This document shows, piece by piece, positions 58,496-64,000 of a stretch of DNA of 64,000 nucleotides; positions within the stretch are counted from its first letter, which is position 1; every line of letters begins with the position of its first letter. Below the pieces are notes generated by a model that saw only the letters and a list, made by a program, of their open reading frames with translations, did no database searches and had not been told where the DNA came from. The position numbers and the translations under genes are program-made. Source of the stretch: Ceratodon purpureus. Its lineage: Eukaryota; Streptophyta; Bryopsida; Pseudoditrichales; Ditrichaceae. The stretch spans positions 24,660,987-24,724,986 of the forward strand of contig CM026422.1 of NCBI GenBank assembly GCA_014871385.1, read 5' to 3'.

Positions 58496-61400
58496 TTAGG
58501 TAAAAACAAAATTATAGGTTTTCATAAAACTTACATATTGTAGGCCTTGTCGGCGAAGGCCCTCGTGATATATTTCAAAACACGAGTTCGGTCCTTTGAA
58601 ACACATAAACTTATTTTCACAAGAAGGGCAATAGTAATGCGGTCTTTTACCATTATGGTCCTTGGACTTATTGCATACCACACAAGGATTTCTCCTTGTG
58701 GAATGTACGGGGTAGCAATATCCCCGTCCCCCCCGTGGAGAACATAAGTCATCTTCTTCCCGTATTCTCCACCTATGTAATAATGCCTCACATAAATCGG
58801 TTCTAAATTGGAGATGACTCATTGGCTTGCGAACCGGTGTTGAATTTTTGCATTTGTCAATATATATCAAAAACATATTCACCACGGTCATATCAAGTAA
58901 GAAAAAAAATACTCGATGCCACCATTTATGTGACCGATTTTGAGTACAATAGGATGCTCGGAGTTGGTCGGCGACGTCTACTCCACGCATATGCGTTGTA
59001 TATTCCAAATGCATCGGCGATGTTGGAATATCCTCTCTAATGGCTCCATTCCGACGTGGCACTGTTTGCACAATCAATCCGGGAGTGGTGGTTGGTTGTG
59101 CATGAGTCGATAAAAGTAAAACCGGTTTCTTATCTTTCCATACAACGGAAGCCATAGACCTTGACTCGTGCATCCTCCAGTCCATCCAACCTTGCACTTC
59201 TTTCCTGTACACCTTTGTATTTCTCAACACAAGAGGCACACCAATTCGATTCGATCGCATTGTCCCCGTTGCATAAATTGACTTCGAAAGTAATTCTCTA
59301 AATAATCCAACACTTGTAAAGAAATTGTCCATGGCAATGACATGGCCCTTTCCCTCAATTGCACTTGCCAAATCCAAGACAACATTGTGCGCTAATTTAG
59401 GTTCTCCTCTAGCCACCCGTTGCTCATCCCGTACTACTTGACTTTTGCCACAATAAATAGAGAAGTTCCATACATATTTTGTTTTGGAACATGCCAAGCA
59501 CCAAACTTTTATGCCCCATTTCTGCGGTTTCTGAGGCATGTATTGTCTCAAAGGACAATACGAACCTTTGTACCGTATCATCATTTCATCAATCGTACAA
59601 AACTTCCCTAAATTCCACAACTTCTTACAATTCTCTTGCATGCTTTCTATCAACCATCTAATTTGCCCCAACTTATCATATCCTGGTAAATCTCTCTCAC
59701 GTACATATGTAGCTGGATTGGTGATGTGTAGACATTTTGTGAGGCTCTTGAACCGTGTCCGGGACATAATTTTTGAAATGGTTGAACAATGATAAATTGA
59801 ACCTCTTGTATGCCAATAAGATTCGATGTGTGGTTGGCGCTTCATACCCATATACAACCATATGGCCATAAACGCCTTCAATTCTGGCACAGTAAATTCA
59901 ACCCACCCTGTACCCCCCATCGTATTTCCGTCGTTGTCCACCGCCGTCGCATAACGATTTGTTTCCCGAACAATGTCCCTCAAAATGTAATGTGTCCAGA
60001 AAATCTCAAATAATTGCATCATAGTAGGTAATGACCTCCAAAATATATTTGACATCAAAACACCAATAAATTCCTGAGGCTTCGGATCATAAGTGAAATG
60101 CGTCTTCTTCCATGATGAATCTCGAAACACATATTTTATGTCGTTTGAAATTTCCACATCTCCTCCCTCATTTTCCTCTTCACTCAAAAAATCATCACTT
60201 CCATAATCCTCACTGTCGCTCTCCAAAGTAGGTGGTGCATAATCATCAAACCTCTCTCTTCTCCTTGAAAACTGAATACTTGTACGCCCACCATGAATTC
60301 CAAATTCTGCTTGATGATTTCTAACATTGCCTCTACCATGCTGTAATCCCTCGTTCATAAACTGCTGTGGTCCATAAGCCTCTCCATCAAATTCAATGGG
60401 GACTGTGTCATTGACCCCATTCCCCCTAAAACCCCTCAACCCATCCCCAGCAAATTCTGATGGCCCTCCAATCCCGTCCACAAATTCTGAGGGCCCCGCT
60501 CCTTGAGGGGTCCAGCCTGGACCATGGGATGGCATGGCTCCTGCATGACTTGGCGGAACCCCATACAGCTGGGCACCATGCGGTCCCAGGCTGTATGGAG
60601 CCGTTGGGGCGCCACTTTCCCCGCCCACCCCAATAGCTCCCCATTCCCCATCCACCCCAATCCCTCCCCCTGCCCCGCCGAGCGCATCCTCTGATCTCTC
60701 CCCACCCAGCCCAACCCCCCCGTCATCCCAATCACCCAGTCCCCACCCCGCTCCCCTCACAGTGTTCCCTCGCTCCCCGACCCCATCCCGCCCGCCCTCA
60801 GACTCACTCCCTGTTCGCTCCAAACGCTCCCCGCTCCCTCCCGGTCCTCCAGCGCTCCCTGTCCAGGGCTCCCCCGCTCCTTCACCGCTCCCCGACGACC
60901 CTCCCCCCATGCCCGCCCACTGTGCATGCCCGCTCCCCGCCCTGATCGCATGCAGCGACTCATCACCTCCCTCTCCCGCAAACCTCCTGTCCGACTCATG
61001 CCGCACTTCTTCCTGCAGACCTCCTTCCCCGCCTTCTCCCGATGCCTCTCGTCTCTGAATGCGATGGTTGTGTCTTCTTCTCTTCTTGAACTTTGCATTG
61101 AACTTCTTGACGTTGTAGTTAGATTCTTCAGGCCACCATAGGTCCTCCAAACTTCTGTCTTCCTGAAAACCATAGTCTCCTTCATCGAAGCTGTCTTCAC
61201 TGTGGTGTTCACATGAACTATCCCTCCCATCCTTTCCAGAGCTCTCTTGACTGTCAGAGAGGTTAGAGTTTGATTTACCAATTCGTGCTTGTAATAAAGC
61301 ATATATATCTCCTTCAACATCTACAGGTTGTGTGGGAAGAGGTGAGGGAGGTTCTGGAGGTTGGATTGGAGTAGGAGGTGGAGGTGAAGGTAATGAGGGA

Positions 61401-61613
61401 GGATGGAAGTCCGAACTTCCTGATGCTTGATTCGATTGTAACCGTAAGCTGCGTCGAGGAGCTTCCAAAAAGCTTTCCTACAGATATCAACAGAAACAAG
61501 TGTAAGTATGTAGCAATCTGAAATGGTAAGAGTGGTTTCAATCTCATAAGAAAACATGTCAATGCATCACTTACCTCCTTCCCCCTCCATGACCTTGCTC
61601 CCCGTCGTGGCAT
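58496..61613 (-). CDS. piggyBac transposase (element D), two exons
   Basis: Exon 1 is 61575-61613 (MPRRGARSWRGKE) with donor GTAAGTGATG. Exon 2 is 58496-61477 after acceptor ATATCTGTAG, in phase 0, giving about 1006 residues. The large exon has no ATG near its start (its first start-like codon is TTG at 61468), which supports the intron. The N-terminus is Pro- then Gly-rich and disordered (about residues 30-410). The DDE_Tnp_1_7 core follows, with CTIDEMMIRYKG (D643), HVIAMDNFFTS (D730) and MRGVDVADQLRAS (D847/D850). The C-terminal cysteine-rich domain reads CVVC...H...HYYCPSC...C...C....H (about 945-984). It shares long motifs with the element C protein but differs throughout, so the two are separate lineages. 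Intact and possibly active. Confidence 0.92.
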
Positions 61614-62799
61614 CTTAGAATAATACAGGTTGCTAGAGGTTATGACGACTTGAGCTTGAAGTATTGGAGAAGAACTTTCAGATCTAAACTTATAGGTTCT
61701 TCTATCAGACTTTGAAGTAGTCAGGCAGTGAAGTTTTCGGCAGAATTCTATGTGACAGATCCAGTCTTACTTAGTGGCTTGGAATCTGAATGACATTGGA
61801 TGCTTGGAATTCCACCTCACTTGCTCTGACAATGTAATTACTGGAAGCCTTCATCTTTCATGTGTTGTCCTAGTCAAAGTCGCCTCACATGTCAGTGCCT
61901 TCTAGAGAGTTGGTAGTTACTGATTTGTTTGGCCCTGTTTTGTTAGATGCATCTGTACATTGCTCATTTACAGCATGGTCGATACATATCGTCCATTTCG
62001 ATTTATTTTTCATGCTCTTTGTCTGCAGGCTGAGAAGAAGTTTGAGCCATCGAATCATTGATCAGGTGCATTTATTTTTTTCTTCTGTGCTGCTGGATTT
62101 TGTATTAGCATACCTCTGAGCCGTAGCCCAATCTTAACTGATTTCAAAACAAATTATAAAACACACAGACATAGTCTGTGTGCACATTCACTCCGACTGT
62201 GTCTGCAGACACAGTCCCGGCATCCTTCACCGCACATGAAGTGGAGGCCCTGGCCCGGCCCACAAGACCCTGGTCCATGACCGCCGGGCTTGCGGTGCCT
62301 CCTTCCCGTCCTGCCCCATTCAGCCGCTCCGCCCCTTCACAGCCCGACCCGGTCCAGTTGGGACTTTTCCCCTGCCCTCGCCCAGGGCCCTCGCACCCTT
62401 GCCCTTCCTCCCTGATCTGCTATTTCCAAGTCCCCCCTCTTCCCCCTGCGACTTCCCCTTGAGATGGAGTCTTCCCGCCCCCCCCCCCCCAAAATTCCCT
62501 GTATCCACATCTGACCGACTTGATCTGGCCCTGACCTTCATGAAAAAGTCAAACTACCTCCTTCGTTCTCATTGGAGGTTCAGACTGCCCCTGCTGCCCC
62601 TAGAGTAGCATTTTGGGTTCAAACAGCCATAACTTTCCGCCCCTTCATCTAAAAAAAAATTTAAAAATACCCCCAGAAAGCTCTCAAAAAGTACTTTTTG
62701 GAAAAAAAAAATAAAAAAATTCAAGTATTTTTGGCTTCGTGGGACCCTGCCCAAATTTCAAAAACGCCCATTCCAGGACAATGGCCGTTTAGGGGTTAA

Positions 62800-64000
62800 A
62801 CAATGAACTATCTCATTCCTCTTGCAGAGAAGAATATCTCCGATAGCAGGCTCAAAATAGTAACCAAGAGCTAGAAAATAAAACCTCGTTTCATTTCCAA
62901 CATCATCTTGAGTACCTACATTCAAAAAATACAATTACAATTAAATTAAAAAAAAAACAACAAAATAAGATAATAAAGATAAATTATAAAGTTTTAAGAA
63001 TTACGGAATACTTACCATTGGCTCCCAACCATATAAAAAAGCCATAATTCTGGTCTCCTTCGTCCTTAGGGGGTTCGAGGAAAAATCCTTGGTAACATTG
63101 ATAGCTGTGAAAGGAGATTCACCAAATCTACCAACACCTGCTGGTAGATTCTTTTTGGCCCAAATCATCTCCAACTGTTCCAAGACTGGAGGAAATAAGG
63201 ACTTCAAATGGTGGTAAAGCATAGAAGCTAGCTTATCACCATAAGAGTAGCAGAAAGGATCATCCTGCTTAAACCTGCAAAAATATTTACAAAAATTTAG
63301 ATTTATGTAAAAATAATTACAAAGACTTTAACCATAAATAAACAAAATGTTAAAAATATATATATATAAGTAGTATTTGTTTAATGAAACTTACCTTCCA
63401 ATATAACCGTGGCTATGGCAGAGACCGGAGCACATCATTCTAGTGCCACCTTTTATTCCTTCTTTCTTATCATCCTTCCTTACACGATTACCTTTTTTCT
63501 CAAGGTATAATGTCAAGGTAGTCATCTCCTTAACATTACTCTCACTAAATTCTCCATTCACAATTTGAAGAAGAAATTAATTTCTACCATTAGAAAGGAT
63601 AGTAGTCGGCCCTGTCAGCTTCTTAAAGTCTGCAATCGCTGCAGGTAAATCAAAGTTCTTCCAGAACTTCTTGGTTTGCTTTGCTCCTTGGTTGCCATGT
63701 ATAATCTTCGGTACCTCAGAACCCCTCTAACCTAATGGGGATGGAGCAAGATAGAAAGGTTGAACAGTAGACAAGTGTTTTTTGAACACATGATGCTAAG
63801 CTGTTCATAATTTGAAGGCAAATTCTCCCTTTGGCAACACTCCTTGTTACATCTGAAGCTCTTTCTCCCTTCCATCCAACTGAGACCATGTTTCAAGAGG
63901 AAAGGGTAAAATAACTCCAACTTCTCCATATTCTTGTGAATTCTTCCCTTGAAGTGTTCTTCAAGTCCTTGGCCAGCAATTGTTTTAGAACATGCAGAAC
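62800..64000 (-). pseudogene. Decayed 2-oxoglutarate/Fe(II) dioxygenase gene, TET/JBP-like, split by element D
   Basis: Minus-strand exons are >63395 (start outside or unclear), 63016-63274 and 62800-62915, continuing across element D at 56848-56997. Splice sites and phases agree (2, then 1) only if one base is missing from the middle exon (259 instead of 260 nt). That loss falls in the iron-binding motif: the DNA reads FSSNP then, one frame over, KDEGDQNYGFFIWLGANG, where family members carry HxD. Downstream are FYFLALGYYFEPAIGDILLC and the distal His in EIVHCL. The order HxD, GF...LG, G..f....Gd.ll, H, R/K is that of double-stranded beta-helix oxygenases, closest to the TET/JBP group by memory. 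An in-frame TAA occurs near 63583. Clearly dead. Confidence 0.6.

Larger units (their letters stand above)
57002..62795. mobile_element. piggyBac element D (5794 bp), transposase-bearing
   Basis: TTAA at 56998-57001 and 62796-62799 flanks inverted repeats CCCCTAATCGGCCAT (left) and CCCCTAAACGGCCAT (right, reversed). The spliced transposase gene is on the minus strand. Subterminal blocks AACCGTAGGATCTT (57103-57116, offset 101) and GGATGTGAAGATTATAGCAT (from 57171, offset about 170) match those in A, B and C. Three GC-rich, C-rich-strand patches (57590-58010, 60430-61060, 62200-62500) stand out; the middle one encodes the Gly-rich part of the transposase. The insertion splits the last exon of a minus-strand dioxygenase-like gene. 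Confidence 0.92.

Noticed and set aside
58496-61468. Transposase D beginning at 61468 as a 990-residue single exon
   Set aside because: The codon there is TTG. An upstream ATG exon (61575-61613) with good splice sites and phase fits better.

Overview
The window is nuclear DNA of a land plant. The evidence is spliced genes with GT/AG introns, a secreted peptide of the EPIDERMAL PATTERNING FACTOR-like (EPFL) family, plant PIF/Harbinger elements with their Myb-like partner ORF, and telo-box motifs upstream of a helicase-like gene. The AT-rich, gene-poor, transposon-dense layout, full-length piggyBac elements and a TET/JBP-like dioxygenase remnant make a non-seed land plant (bryophyte, lycophyte or fern) my best guess. 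That guess is inference and I cannot name the species.

Layout. 1-8.7 kb: mostly AT-rich DNA with two truncated LINE tails, a decayed PIF/Harbinger element (2440-3975) and a non-autonomous piggyBac element (4791-5625). 8.7-13.1 kb: a six-exon plus-strand gene for a 1076-residue serine-rich, basic protein with an internal coding minisatellite. 15.5-17.7 kb: a second decayed PIF/Harbinger element. 18.6-19.9 kb: a decayed minus-strand ORF with a RING-like cysteine cluster. 23.65-24.75 kb: a complete three-exon EPFL gene. 28.5-29.4 kb: a second non-autonomous piggyBac element. 31.0-34.5 kb: a gene for a degenerate DEAD-box helicase-like protein. 35.3-37.2 kb: a small RING-finger ORF, a MITE and two exons of an unknown gene, followed by a 20-bp minisatellite. 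38.8-44.9 kb: several decaying minus-strand genes, one of which joins an RS-rich region to an En/Spm-like region and is split by a hAT-like element.

The right third is dominated by two large piggyBac elements, C (47441-51916) and D (57002-62795). Each encodes a transposase with three conserved Asp positions and a C-terminal cysteine-rich domain. Both sit inside minus-strand coding exons. Element D splits the last exon of a decayed 2-oxoglutarate/Fe(II) dioxygenase gene of TET/JBP type. Removing D with one TTAA copy restores an open frame. Element C splits an unknown acidic protein gene.

The main result is the piggyBac family. Two transposase-bearing copies and two non-autonomous copies of about 835 bp share TTAA target duplications, termini starting CCCCTAA, and two subterminal blocks at nearly fixed distances (about 100-111 and 170-180 bp) from one end. 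Most stop codons in the decayed ORFs are TAG, as expected from deamination of methylated CAG (CHG) sites. The two non-repeat genes I trust most are the EPFL gene and the serine-rich gene; the helicase-like gene is close behind.
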